This document shows positions 1 to 12,427 of a DNA stretch of 64,000 nt, piece by piece. The DNA comes from Kudoa neothunni (taxonomy: Eukaryota; Cnidaria). Each line of letters begins with the position of its first letter. Positions within the stretch are counted from its first letter, which is position 1. A model generated the notes under the pieces. That model searched no databases. It was not told where the DNA came from and was given only the letters and a program-made list of their open reading frames with translations. The position numbers were made by a program, and so were the translations under genes. Where the stretch lies: positions 4,712,001 to 4,776,000 of the forward strand of contig OZ199839.1 in NCBI GenBank assembly GCA_964304625.1. Direction: 5' to 3'.

Positions 1-651
1 GTCGTTACCAATGTGCTAGAGAATATGTAGACTGTGGCAAGGAATTAACAATGGGTGAAATTATTACTGAGGAAGAAATTATAGAAATTATAAAATATGA
101 TGATGATAATAATAATGGTGACGATAACTCTATATCATCTGAAGATCCTGAGGTAGAAATCCCAGTTATTAGTGATCGAGAAGCCATTACAGCTATTACC
201 ACTACCATAAAATACATTGAACAACCCAGAGCAGAGTTCATGGCTTAGAAAATGAGAGAAAATTAAAAGACGAATTAGTAATACTACTAACGCGATTCAA
301 ACAAAATGTAGAAAGGTCTAATTTCGGAAAATTGAAACAAACACTTATAACTGATTATCTGAATAAATAAATACATTATCATGTATAATTATATATAAAT
401 TAATCTGTCGTAATTTCTCAACATGTTATTGTTTATGCGTTATTACTTTTGTATTTTTTTTAAATCTATTTAAAATATCTCTTTCTTTAGAATAAATAAA
501 AAGGCGGAAGCATTGATTAATATGGTTTTACGAACGAAATAATATTTAAGTTGTGCGCATGCGTACTCACCGAACCTCGTTTAACCGAAACTTCAGCATC
601 CGAAAGGAAAATGCCAGGTCCCCAGATTTCCAGATAAACGGGGTTCGACTG
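1..651 (+). mobile_element. Tigger/pogo DNA transposon, right end only
   Basis: The left window edge cuts into a Tc1/mariner-superfamily Tigger element. Codons 51-248 encode an acidic tail ending in the motif AITTTIKYIEQP, which matches the C-terminal tail of Tigger (CENP-B/jerky-like) transposases. After a stop the same tail continues in another frame (251-370, ending KQTLITDYLNK), so the copy is frameshifted and dead. A nearly identical tail lies at 31760-31890, in the second Tigger of this window. The right terminal repeat (about 625-651) reads inward from CAGTCGAACCCCGTTTATCT and is followed by TA at 652-653, the expected target duplication. The DDE domain and left end lie outside the window. 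Family assignment is from motif memory; confidence is good because the two copies in the window agree in tail and end. Confidence 0.8.
625..651 (-). repeat. Right terminal inverted repeat of the first Tigger
   Basis: Read on the minus strand it begins CAGTCGAACCCCGTTTATCT. It matches the right end of the 28677-32184 Tigger (CAGTCAAACCTCGATTATCC). A related motif in the opposite direction lies just inside (about 575-605), the doubled subterminal pattern seen at both right ends here. Confidence 0.75.
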
Positions 652-653
652 TA

Positions 654-2850
654 TTTGATTTATATATTATATGTATTATTACATATCTACAAAGTAATTA
701 AGTATTACTGCTATTCATGGAAAACGATTCGGGCATTCTATGTAGTGAATTCAGTAAATATATTTAAATAATGTTTAATTGTTTAGTTAAAATCAATATA
801 AAATCTTACTGTTTGCATTTAAATAGTGGTGAGAATAATTCTATCTTCTTAAATGTTATTGCTGCAAATATAGACAAATTATTAGTTTTAATAACATAAA
901 AATTAAAAAAACTTAAATTTTACTCTAATGCGTTATCTAAAAATAATGTCCACAATAAAAGTTAACACGTTTTGTATTCGTGATTACAGTAACCTGTGTG
1001 GGAATCTAAGTTTTCACTGTGGCGTCAATTGTACGATAGAATCCTCTCCTGGATTGTAAGTTGACTTATATAACTCATTAAAAAGGCATGTTAATCGTTA
1101 TGAACATCTTTATTCCTGCAAATTAAAAACGAGAGAATTGGGAAAAATACAAAATTCCCTAAAGAAAATTATAAAATATTTTAAGGAAACTTTAATTTAT
1201 TACAAAATAACGTTTGTATTCTTTTTGACTCTATATAAAAAAGAAAACTTAAAGGTAACAAAAATCGTCAACATATAGAGGTAACTGCCTCTCTAGCTTT
1301 ACTTGTTGAGCTAGTAACAATATGGAAAATTTGTCATAATCATATTCTTAAATGAGATACATGATCATCTTTGTAATGCGTCGATATACAAATTTCTGCC
1401 TCATCAACAGAGTCTATTTCTCAGATAATCATTTTTTTTGGAGTGATATCATTTGGATCTAATAAAAAGCGTATACTAAAAATGTTGATATGAAACGGGT
1501 AAAAATATCACAGTTAAATCCCTACACGATGTGAAAACAAGAGGAATAATCAACATGGATGTATTTACGACTATCAATATGTCAACTCACAATTTTAATT
1601 GTGATGTTAAAATTCTGAAAAATGACAATAATGCTATTACTTGATTATTTTTGGTTTATCACCTAATGCGACTGACTCTTCAATTATGTTGAAAATTTGT
1701 GCTAATGTAGGCAATAAATAAACTTTTGAAGTAGCATTGATTGTAAATTCTAATATTTTTGATAAATTCCACAATTTTTATTCTTATTAGTGCACGCTTG
1801 TCTTAACTACTGCTAACGATCCTATTTGAGAATTTCTCATAAATTATGCATGCGTTTTTTACGAAAAAAGTACAGCAGACATTGATGGCTTCTTGAACAA
1901 AATTTTAGAATGCTTCCCTATTTTAAATTAAAAAATATGTATCGTTGTTACGGTTGAGGACTTAAAGTAAGGGAATTTTTGAGAATTGTCTCTTCGAATA
2001 TCCATTTTTTACCTGTAAACTTTGTGTAATACAAATATTTCAAAGAAAGTTAGCACGAAATAACAACCGATACTCGAAATAAAATCATTAAAACGTTAAC
2101 AAATATTAGTTAGAGTTATCATTCCCACCGAAAGAGTGAAAGCAATCGAACAACCTAAAGAACCTAATCTAACAATCATTTCTTTTTCTAGAATAAAAAC
2201 CAATGAAAAAATAATATATTACATATTTAAAATACTAACTGTTTATTTAAAAAAAAGTTTTATTTGAGCACAAAAATTGTATCATAATAAGTCTAATACA
2301 ATATTTCTAACTCATGCGCTTAAGAATTTTCGTAAACTAATAAATTACTTCCTAACTGTTTTAAATTTTCAAATTATATAAATATGTCGCCCGTTTAAAA
2401 TAAGTGAACAATTGCCACAAAATTAAAAACGTTTCTTGACGCACGCTCGTATTAATAGAAGTCAAAATTGTTTGGTTCATTTGAGTATTCTCCTTATTAA
2501 CTAATTTTACGAAAACAATTTACATATTAATTTTCCCAAACGTTAAAAATTGAACTAAAGCTAATTTTAACCCAAAAATCCTTACCTCCTTACGATAATG
2601 TATTTTTCTTTAAAATTCTTAATTACATTAGGCTAAAAATCATTACTTACAAATGTGAATTTCAAATTTTGACCGGGTTCTTAGTTCTTAGATTTGGAGT
2701 TATTTCCTCCCGTAGCAATAGACAACCCCCGCATGCAGATTATACGGATCCGTAACAATAGCCACTGCCTAGAATTAATTATCGGTTAAGTTTTTAAACC
2801 TGAAAAAACTAAGTTATTAAATTTTTACGCTTTCTTATATTTTTTGATAG
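654..2850. other. AT-rich stretch without a recognisable gene
   Basis: About 2.2 kb with no open frame that I can tie to a family. It lies directly upstream of the first recognised CLPB exon, so missing N-terminal CLPB exons (targeting sequence, further ankyrin repeats) could be hidden here as short exons, but I could not identify them. Confidence 0.5.
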
Positions 2851-4531
2851 TCCTTCAAGAACGAATCGCATATTTTGCTGATTGTTTGAATCCGTATCCT
2901 AGTTATATGGGTTTCACACCATTACATTATGCTGCATTTTTGGACGAAAAGAACATAATTGAAATATTAATCCAAGGAGGTATGCTGTGGTACGTTTCGT
3001 GTTACTACCTTAGTTCAACCAGGTGCTAACCCAAATATGAAAAATTCAAATGATGAAACTCCGGCTGATCTCTGTTTAGTGGATGATACTAAGAAAATCT
3101 TGATTAATTATACAGCTAAAGTGATTTTATGGGTTACACTATATTTCTACTTTGCGTAAAGTATGAAGATGCAAAAATTAAAATCAAAATTTCAAATGAA
3201 CCCCTACAAACTATTCTAGAAAATAATTTAGTGGGTCAAAAATGTGCTATATCAGCTGTTTCAAATGGTATTTTTTACCTTCAAAATAGCGACGCTTTAT
3301 TAATATTACAGCTGTTTTACGAAAACTTTCTGGCTGGTGCTTACAGGATGGTCCACTAGTTCTGTTGTTTTTGGGTTCAAGTGGCGTGGGCAAGACTGCA
3401 ACTGCAAAATTAGTAGCAAAATACGTATCTGGTGACAATAAAAAAGTAAGTTGTATCAGTGGTGCCTACTAATGAAAAATATTTAGGGTTTTATTCGTTT
3501 GGATATGTCTGAGTATCAGGAAAAACACCAAGTGGCGAGAATGATTGGATCACCACCTGGTTACATCGGTTATGAAGAGGGAGGACAACTTACCAAAATG
3601 TTGAAACAATCTCCGAATTCAGTGGTTCTATTTGATGAAGTATCAGTTCATTGTCTTTTCCTGGTCTAAATATTTTCACACTAGATTGAAAAAGCTCATC
3701 CCGATGTTCTTACTATTTTACTTCAACTTTTTGATGAAGTAACCTGTGAACTTAAATGAATATCTGTTTGATAAATATACAGGGAAGAATTACTGATTCC
3801 AAAGGCGAAACGATTGATGCATCAAACGCAATTTTTATAATGACATCAAATTTGGGAAGTGAAGTTATTCGAGAATATGCAACAGAACTAAGAAAGAATC
3901 AAAAACTCTCTCCCAATGATAACGATACTATATCATTTTCTCGCGATTTCAAGAACACTTATATTTATCCAATTTTAAAAGTACAAACAAAAATATAATA
4001 GTTAGAATAAACTGTTTACCTAGAGAAATTTAAAAAGGGACGAATTTCTAGGTAGAATTAATGAGGTAGTGTATTTTTTGCCCTTTTCCACATATGAATT
4101 GAAAAAACTTGCTGCACTACAATTAGATAAAGCCACTTATCAAGTTGAATATTTTGTTGAAAAATTTTGTAGTAGATATTTCTAGATAAAAAAGAAACAC
4201 AATATCGAACTTAGCTACACAGACGATGTGCTAGATGTTATAATCAGTGGATTCGACCCAATCTATGGGGCTCGTTCTATACAAAATCAAGTAAAAATGT
4301 TATCACTTAATTTATTTATTTTTATTTCGTAAAATAAAGGTGGAGGTTGTTTTACTCAGTCCACTAGCAAATATGTTCATTCATGGCCAGTTAGACCACG
4401 TCGAAAAAATCATTGTAAGCAAACAAAACGGTGATGATAACAACTCGTTATCTATCGAGACTCTGTACACCGATAATTCACAAACTACATCGAACACCAT
4501 AACCTCAAAGATAACGTCAATATTTTCTTAA
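2851..4531 (+). CDS. CLPB: CLPB (Skd3)-type ankyrin AAA+ disaggregase, 5' end unresolved
   Basis: Mitochondrial intermembrane-space protein disaggregase that unfolds aggregated proteins using ATP. Ten exons fit one frame: 2851-2979, 3023-3120, 3162-3267, 3312-3445, 3487-3639, 3685-3738, 3783-3980, 4024-4143, 4186-4290 and 4340-4531; introns are 41-49 bp with GT..AG. In order the protein shows an ankyrin repeat ([10 protein letters not shown]), the family box [20 protein letters not shown], Walker A GSSGVGKT, the stretch [14 protein letters not shown], pore loop GYIGYEEGG, Walker B VVLFDE, sensor-1 region IFIMTSN, then [14 protein letters not shown] [17 protein letters not shown] and the C-terminal small domain with GARS (arginine finger/sensor 2). 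All catalytic motifs are present, so it looks functional. Exon 1 opens at an acceptor AG, so the start codon, targeting peptide and other ankyrin repeats lie upstream and are not identified. A poly(A) signal AATAAA lies near 4625. Confidence 0.93.
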
Positions 4532-4832
4532 TTTTGATGGTTTACATTTACATTGTTAATTTTATTATGCCTGAAACTTTTCCGAAATTTAAAATAGCAC
4601 GTGTATATAGTTTCGGTTTTCAATCAATAAAATATTGCTAAAGAAAATAATACTTGAATTTTTATATTGTACTTATTTATTGGTACACAATTAATTATCT
4701 GAATATTGGTAAGTAACTCAGGGCGGCTTTTAACAAATTTCCTACCATTTTTACGGAAATATAATTTGTTGGCGTTCATAGTATGATACAGTATTTCAAG
4801 TAGATGAGAACGTGCCTCATCGAGATACTGTT

Positions 4833-4861
4833 TTAACCCTCCCCTCCCTATCTGGAGTGGG
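4833..4861 (+). repeat. Lone piggyBac-like terminus
   Basis: TTAA at 4833-4836 is followed by CCCTCCCCTCCCTATCTGGA, resembling the terminal repeat of the 18676-21092 piggyBac (CCCTCCCAGTACCAACTGGG). No partner end was found; it may be a solo end or chance. Confidence 0.3.
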
Positions 4862-5014
4862 ATCCGCATGGAACCAAATCCGACTAATTTGAACCCCGTT
4901 TTGGATGGATAAATTCAAAACATCCATAAATTTCTGAATTCCTCTAAAAATTTAAAAATCATAGATCGATGTAAAAGTATTACATTTAAAAAAATTAATA
5001 TTAACTAATATTAA

Positions 5015-6359
5015 CCCCCCGGGACCAAGCGGGGTCTATCGTGACCCCATTTTCGATAAATCATATTTTTGAATGAAGGCCTCATAGGCTTCAGTATAAA
5101 ATTCACGTAATTTTAGAAAATATATTAATATATTAAATAAACTCTAATTTTTGAAGAATATTAGAATCTGTCCTAGAAAAAATGCTTGTATAATTGAACA
5201 CGTGTTCTCCATACGTCCTCATACTTCATGCTATAACTTCATATTAAAATTATTAATAGATAAAAATAAACAACTACAAATTATCGCAATGAGTATATAT
5301 TAAACGTTCAATAAAGGTACAAATTGTATGTTTTCCTTTTTCCTATCGAAGGATTACGATGACGTCATAAGGTTAAATTAAGATTTATCGGCTATATGTA
5401 TTTTAAACGGTGGGGATAAATAAAGTATATTATTTCATTTTAGATGATTAATTTAAGAATAAATTTATATTTAGGAATGTCTTTTGATACCGATATCAAT
5501 AATTTGGGGCTAAATTACAGTATACGTGTATCAACTTCGAGGGGAGCACTGTAACTTATTGGTAAATATTTGCGCCAGACTTACAAGGGTCATTATCATT
5601 TGCATTTAAAATATAGTGTAGAACTATTTGATAAATGTATTGATATCGGCGAAACGCCTAATTCACAGAATTTATTGATCCACGGAAAAAATCATGATAC
5701 GCATTTTGTTAACGAAACATTAATCAAAAAACTAATATACGATGCTATATCTACAAGAAACCTATTTTCTCGTCGCACAGATTCAAAAAAAAATTTTTTT
5801 TAACGCCAGCCATGTAGTGTAGAAACTGAGTGATGTTATCTTTGACAAAAACTTCCTTTATCTTTAGGAAACTCCGGAATTAATGTGATTTATTCTTAAA
5901 TAAATCTATGTTAATTTTTCATACTTAATTAATTTATTTATTTTGGATGTATAGACATACTCAAACATTTACAACTATGATCCGTACTTAACCTTACTTT
6001 CAATTTTGTGATAAACGACTTTTCCCGAAAATCATGCCTGATGCCTTTTAGGGTCGCTTATGTTCATTTCTTTTCTATATTCGATTGAACCACATTATTT
6101 TATCTCCAGAAACTTTCAACAATGTGAATACAATAAAACATATATTTGAAACCTAGAATAACAAGCGTTCTAACGTAGATGTTTATAATATTTAATCGAA
6201 GAATTAATTACATTTTTCTCAGCTTTATTCCCTTTAAAGCGAACTTCTAATCGGTTAATATAGCTGTGTGGTGAGTAATAATTACAAGAATAACTTTTGG
6301 GGTCAAAAATGACCCCCATGGGCACATACTGAATTTTTCGACTCGCGGCCCTTTGATGG
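5015..6359. mobile_element. TTAA-bounded element with piggyBac-type ends
   Basis: TTAA occurs at 5011-5014 and 6360-6363. Just inside each end is an 18-bp palindrome of the form GGGGT(8)ACCCC: GGGGTCTATCGTGACCCC at 5031-5048 and GGGGTCAAAAATGACCCC at 6299-6316. The left palindrome lies 16 bp from its end and the right one 43 bp from its end, the same asymmetry seen in the piggyBac at 18676-21092 here. The outermost terminal repeats are only weakly alike, so this is either an old nonautonomous piggyBac or two unrelated ends. No piggyBac transposase is recognisable inside; the only ORF is the orphan at 5477-5803. Confidence 0.5.
5477..5803 (+). pseudogene. Orphan ORF with one in-frame stop, no recognised family
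   Basis: From ATG 5477 one frame runs to 5803 with a single internal stop codon near 5552. The part after it (5570-5803) is about 77 codons of normal-looking composition, including HYHLHLKYSVELFDKCIDIG. I recognise no domain. It sits inside the TTAA-bounded element 5015-6359, so it may be a captured host fragment, a remnant of an element protein, or chance. A splice that skips the stop was tried and broke the frame. Confidence 0.3.
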
Positions 6360-6837
6360 TTAATAGTTTTTGTGCCTTCATAGACAAAAGTAATGTTTCG
6401 ACTTTAAAGAGAACACATATATACCGAGAAAATATATTTTTCTATTATACTTGAAAGTTTAGAAACTGAAGATGTAATATTTAGTTGAGTAAACGGTGAT
6501 TCTTAGTATATCATAGAATTTCATCGGTGATTACCGAGTCTTAATCAAAAAATAACTTTTCTTATTTTTGGATTTACTGTTCGTTATTATAAGCTTTCCA
6601 CTAGAATTATGTCAGTAGTTTCTCTGTAAAACTTTTAATTTTAATGATTTTTACAGAGAATCAATAATGTAATTTAGAAATCGTGGGATTTTCGGTCGTT
6701 TCACTTAACTGTATAATTATGAAAACCTACTGCTGATATTATTAAATTTATATGATAAAATTTTTTAAAACAAACGAATACAGGGAAAATTAAAGATTAC
6801 TGTAATGGTTGGTTGGTTGGTTGGTTAGATAAGGGAT

Positions 6838-6945
6838 GTGACCAAAGCTAACGTATGGAACGATCAGCACCAAAGCGGTACGGCGCCACCGCCTTTTAAG
6901 CTATGGCTCTCGGGTTCAAACCCCGCCCACGACTGTTCATTACAA
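6838..6945 (+). repeat. tRNA-like SINE candidate
   Basis: The segment contains a good RNA polymerase III B box inside a T-arm-like hairpin, CGGGTTCAAACCCCG (about 6911-6925), about 50-60 bases downstream of a possible A box (AGCACCAAAGCGGTACGG). It is preceded by a GGTT microsatellite (about 6809-6825). The acceptor and anticodon arms do not fold convincingly by eye, so I read it as tRNA-derived rather than a working tRNA gene. Confidence 0.4.
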
Positions 6946-8718
6946 TTACATAACAGAAATAATGCGGCATATCTAACTAATGTTTTCAAATATCAAATTT
7001 CGAGAGTTAATTTTAACGTTACCTTTTATATACACTTTAAAAATTACGTTAAATTACTCATTAAATCCAAGACATCTTTATTATATTTAATCCTTTCATT
7101 GTTAAATTGTTGTTTCCGGTCTTATACTATAACGCTGCCGCTGTTATTATCCACTAGAATCTATTTTACTTGCGATTTCCTCTTTGAATGTTGTTTTCAG
7201 TTTCGAAACCACTTCATTCTCAGATGAAATATATTCAGTTTTAATTTTTGTACCATTAAATTCTTCCTTAATTTTAAATAGCCTATATTGGTACATTATG
7301 GGACCCTGTTTTGTAGCCTATGAATGCCTCATAATTAATTTAGTTTCCTATGCAAAATATCTAATAAATAGTTGAAAAATTCTTTAAAGTATGTCACAAA
7401 TAAATTAAAGGTCATTACAACAAATTTTTCTGCGGCCCGGACGGACCACATCGGAACACGCGTGATATTTTTTCGCCCAGAACAGGAACAGGGGAGATTA
7501 ATGAAAAGTTTTTTTATACAAAAATATTAGGATTGAATTGTGAATGGCTTAACGCTTTAGATAATACTGAGGAAAATAACTCCTCGTATGATTACAATAA
7601 TTTTCGTAATGGTTATTGGTAATCTCATTTAGATGTACCTTTATTGCATCAAAAAGTCTACCTTAAGATAATGGGTTTTTATTTCCAACATTGGTTTGTA
7701 ACTGATTGAAAGGGTCATCTTTCGGACTGAGAAAGAGTTAGTATGCTTTTGATATTGAAATGTTATCTCATATTGAGGACTGATTTCCCAAAGATTCTCC
7801 GCATAGACAGAGAAAATCTATAATCATCGATATAGAGCAGTGTTTCCCTACAGGAGATACGGGAGTCTTAGAATAAATTTAAAATAAATCTTAATGTATT
7901 TACTGTGTAATTTTCATTAATCTCAATTTAAATAATGTAACGACGTAATGCGTCTTATGTGTACTAATAGAGTCCCAGTCACTTTTAAATCCTGTCAACA
8001 ACCTTAAAAACAGGTTCTTGTGTGAAAATGTAAATTTAATTTATCTGAGTAATTAGTTTACAACATAATCAAAATATTTCATTTAATTTCTTTAAGGTCA
8101 AATTTAATCCACGTCCTCTTTAATATCTATTCAACCAACAAATTTTTTCACACATTTGAAGAGGCTCTTATCATGTTAAGCGGAGTAGAATATAAAAACC
8201 TGTTTCTACGATTTTCGACGAAAAAAATATGAGGACTTACCCAGTCTTAAATACATAGGAAACCGAAATGTACATGGAGTCTGGATATTGCGTAATTATT
8301 TAGGGAAGCGAGAAAAAATACTCAAAATATCATATATATAAATTATTGATGCCAAATACAAACGTTGACATAATTTAATTGGATTAGTCCGTAACTTGGC
8401 ATTTTCATATCGCTTACAAATAATTCTTGTGTAAAATCCATATATAGACATTTAAAAAAAAACTTAGTATTTGCCGAATAAATAATTATTTATTAAACTT
8501 ATCAATTGTATAACCATGAAGTTGGGAAATGTTCACCACATTTTGAAAAATGTGCACCTTCAGTTTCTTGAGAATTGCCCCTTTTTTACAACAACAACAA
8601 CTTGATAATTCCTCGTATATTTTTTCTTGATCGTCAATTTTGTGAGTTTCATTAAATTTTGACGCTGAAAGTATCTAAATCATTATTTTCTAGCTTGATA
8701 GACTCCCGATTACTTCAG
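6946..8718. other. AT-rich stretch without recognisable genes
   Basis: No open frame here resembles a known family. A short hAT-like end motif near 7846 has no partner. Confidence 0.5.
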
Positions 8719-8722
8719 TTAA

Positions 8723-10964
8723 CCCATAGCGGGTTTTCGTTGCTTTTTCGGCACTGGCATATAACCGCCATACAAACATTCATTGTTTTTAAAATTTTAT
8801 TATTTTTTTAATATCAATTAATGAATTCATTTTTAATTTATTACTACAGTATAATTATAGTTAATAATGTATTTGTAAAGATATGATAATAAATAGCTCA
8901 TACCATGTGCTTAGGTCATAATGCAACGAAAAATTTATGATATTAGTCTCTTTGAAGAGTATTTTTGTAAATTTAGAAAAATTATATTTAGTTTTATGAT
9001 ATAAACTCAATTTAAGAATTACAGACTTATCTAAGATAAGTTATAACGGAAGTAATGCGAGGCCGAAAAAGCAACGAAGAACGACCAGCATGCCATGCTA
9101 AATCCTAATAATCCCACATTTGTTATTTGATCGACGCAGTTGATGAAATTAGTTGCATCGATATTGTAACGTTACCTCCTGAAACGGTCGATATTTTAAC
9201 GGACGAAGAAGAAAGTTTTGTCAGCCTAGATTCAGACAATGTTGACATCAGGAATGTCCCCGAAGTTTGCGGGGAAGTTGAGATATTTTCAACATTAGAT
9301 GATGGTCAAACTGCTGAGAACTCCATAGCTAAGTGGGAAAAAATTCTTCATTCATCAACTTTATCAACCGATGTGGAAATTAATGTTTTTTCACAAAACA
9401 AAAATGAATTGCCAACAAACGTTTCGCTCGAAAAATACGATTCACTCGAAGCATTTTATGAATTTTTCGATGAAAGTTTATTGATGCACATTGTTAAACA
9501 AAGTAATCTGTATGCTTGCCAGAAGAATGACCATTCTTTCCATTTATCGTTAAAGGAACTAAAATCATTCGTTGGTATTTTGCTACTGTCTGGATACAAT
9601 AAATTATCCCAACAACATATGTATTGGGAATCTGCAATGGATTCTGGAGTTGATATAATCAGAAAATGTATGTCCTATAAACGCTTCAAGACTATAAAAT
9701 CATATATTCAATTTAATGATAACGCCAGTTTAGATCCTGAAGATAAGCTTTTCAAACTTACACCAATAATAAAAAAACTGAACGAACGCAAATTTTAAGA
9801 AATTTGGTATTTTCCATAATAACGTTTGTGTTGATGAACAGATGGTTCCGTATACCGGTCACCACTCATGAAAAATGTTTATGAGAGGAAAGCCAATTCG
9901 GTTTGGTTTTAAGTAATGGATGTTTATATAGGCAAGCCAGCGAAATATGCTAAATATTTTGGCCTCGGAGGCAGTGATGTGCTGAATTTTGCGAACAATC
10001 TTAAGGATAAACCAAACGCTTATATTTATATGGACAATTTTTTCACATCCTATAAATTGTTCGTTAAACTGAAGAAAAGATCTCTCAAAACAACTGACAC
10101 CGTGAGAAACAATCGTACTTCCAAATTCCCGCTTACAACAAATAAAGTGATGGAAAAAATCGAGAGGTTTCTTCGAAATATTTAAGGATAAAGAATTTGG
10201 CATTAATTGTCTATATTGGAGAGACACAAAACCTGTAGCTCTAATGAGTAATGCACTAAATGCCGAACCTGTCCAACAGATCCGACGATATTTTCAATCT
10301 AAAAAAAGATACGACAACGTTCCTCAACCTTACATATGTTATATGTATAATAAATACATGGGAGGAGTCGATGTCGTCGATGCTTCAGTTTCATGTTACA
10401 GAGTAAATATAAAATCTAAAAAATGGTACTGGCCCCTGTTTACCAATATTTTATCCCTGGCTGTGGTTAACTCATAAATTGGTTACCTATACAAATGATG
10501 AAAAAATAAAATTGTTAAACCATATTCGAAATATCGTAACATGTTTAATTAGCATTAGTGACCATGAAAAACTTACCACAACATCGTCCCTATCCAAACT
10601 CCAAGCGTCATCATTGTGCAAAAAAGAAACGTAGATGTATAGTTTGTAAAAAACTACAATACATTTATGTACGAATTGCCAATGTTATATGCATATAAAA
10701 TGTTCAAGAAAATTTCATAAGGCATAATTATTTACAATTATTTCATTTTAAACCAGCTGTTTTTTGTATACCGCAAACACAAATCTGCTATTGGAAAATC
10801 GCACGTCGGTAGTTTTTCGCTGCTTTTTCGGCCAATTACTAATTCAATTGTAATTCATTAAATATTTAATATTTCAAAAATCTATTACACCAGTGTTAAT
10901 TATTAATGATTTAATACATATATATAAATTATAAATAAAATCTAAACATTGGACCCGTTATGGG
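8723..10964 (+). mobile_element. piggyBac transposon (PGBD3-like), broken
   Basis: Both ends are visible: TTAA 8719-8722 followed by CCCATAGCGGGT, and ACCCGTTATGGG followed by TTAA 10965-10968. Subterminal copies of CGTTGCTTTTTCGGC occur at 8738-8752 and, with one change, at 10818-10832; an inverted copy is at 9062-9076. At 2.24 kb it is near the usual piggyBac length. The transposase inside is frameshifted and interrupted by stops, so the element is inactive, but the ends are well kept and could still be mobilised by a related transposase. Confidence 0.9.
9127..10730 (+). pseudogene. piggyBac transposase remnant
   Basis: The N-terminal 223 codons (9127-9798) form one frame with the acidic leader and the box FVGILLLSGYNKLSQQHMYW typical of the piggyBac fold. 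The frame then breaks: CVDEQMVPYTG (first catalytic Asp region, about 9825-9855), YIYMDNFFTSYKL (second Asp, about 10021-10060) and YMGGVDVVD (third Asp region, about 10356-10385) are each recognisable in shifted frames. A short cysteine-rich tail follows near 10600-10700 (CIVCKK). At least three frameshifts or stops separate the parts. Its protein is close in type to the piggyBac at 25217-28371. Confidence 0.85.
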
Positions 10965-10968
10965 TTAA

Positions 10969-12427
10969 TCTCTAATTCCTTCCTAATTACCCGATAACTT
11001 GTAAATTCAATATATATGTAACGTTTAATTTCGATAACCAAAAATGAGGTTTTCTTTGATATTAGTAATTGATCAACAATGATTTACTTCCCGAAACATT
11101 TTTAAGTGCTCATGTTCCCTAAAGGTGTACATTTCGTAAAGTTTGATGAATTTTCCATAGTGTTGATTTTTTAGTAAATCTTTCTTATCTAGCGTTATAA
11201 ACAATGACTACAACATGATTAATAGAATCAGAGCATTTATAGTGTTTTTTGGAAAAGCCCCTGTCCGATGGGTTAGAATTTTTTCAGATTTCGTAGTAAG
11301 GTAAAAAATCGATATACTAAAACAAGGACATTATTGATTTTGTCTGTCAAGTATCCTATTGAGACATTTCAATAAACTATAAAATTTGTCAAAACTTTTT
11401 AGATATTGGCCTTATTCAAGTGGAACCGATGTCAACCCATTCTCTTATAAATCCTGGGTTGTTGATACATCCCAATAATTATCAGTTAAACCTTTTCTCC
11501 TGATAATGATCTAGATCAAAGACTGATTTTTGTTGTTGGATTATTCTATTTATTTAAAATTCAACTTTTTTAAGTATTTGAACATCTAAAATAGTCAAAT
11601 TTAGGTTTTTATGTTTCAGCCGTCATACCATGCTTGAATTTAGGAATTTTTTAAAAACTCAAAAATTCTTCGATCTTTTACATTCCCGAATTCCCTGTAA
11701 TTTTATACAAAGAACGAAAACGTCTTTTAAATTCAACTCCCAATTTTCTTATGTTCTAAATTTTTCGGTGACTAGGTAACAAAAAACGATTTTCTTTTAT
11801 TTGCACATTTTAGATAACCATGTTAGATGAAATCATCTAAATCGAAAAAATACCTTCTGATGAGTTACTCAATTTTGAGATGTTTTTACTGATCAAACCT
11901 TATCTCGGAGAATGACCCAAATATATATTACATGGGTTAGTCAAAATGGCATTACTTTAATATCTCGCAACGTCTAATCGCGTTTGCCCCAATAAAAAGC
12001 TTAATTTTGTTATTACAAAATCTTTTTTTATAAGCGATTAAGATATAATTTCTCCCCATATTAATAAATGGAATTTAGAATTTGGATAAATTTGTGAAAA
12101 CGCATAGAAAAATTGTTACACTGTAATGAGGGTTAAGTTATCCAAATATTTGGATTATTTTGTCTTTATCAAGTTTAAACAGTATTGAATTGTCTGTTGT
12201 AATTTTTTTAATTAATAGATACGTAAAGTAAACATATATCCAAGCTGTTTGCAAAATTACAGTATCCAGCACCGGCTGCAAACCACAAAATAAATTAATT
12301 GATTCTGTCCAACAAAAGTTATTTTTATCTCTCTCCTTAATTGCTGAAAAGCGCAATAGATAATCGAGAAATAGATTAAAATCCAAATAAATATGGAATA
12401 TACACATTTAACATCAAAGTAAATATT
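10969..12427. other. AT-rich intergenic stretch
   Basis: Nothing recognisable. The minus-strand open frame 12407-12138 lies just downstream of the TENT2-like stop codon and has no family resemblance; it may be 3' UTR. Confidence 0.5.

Noticed and set aside
7846-7880. hAT-like end CAGTGTTTCCCTA
   Set aside because: No matching partner end or transposase nearby; likely chance.
12138-12407. Minus-strand ORF after the TENT2-like gene
   Set aside because: Begins 21 bp past the stop codon of the gene, no domain; probably 3' UTR.
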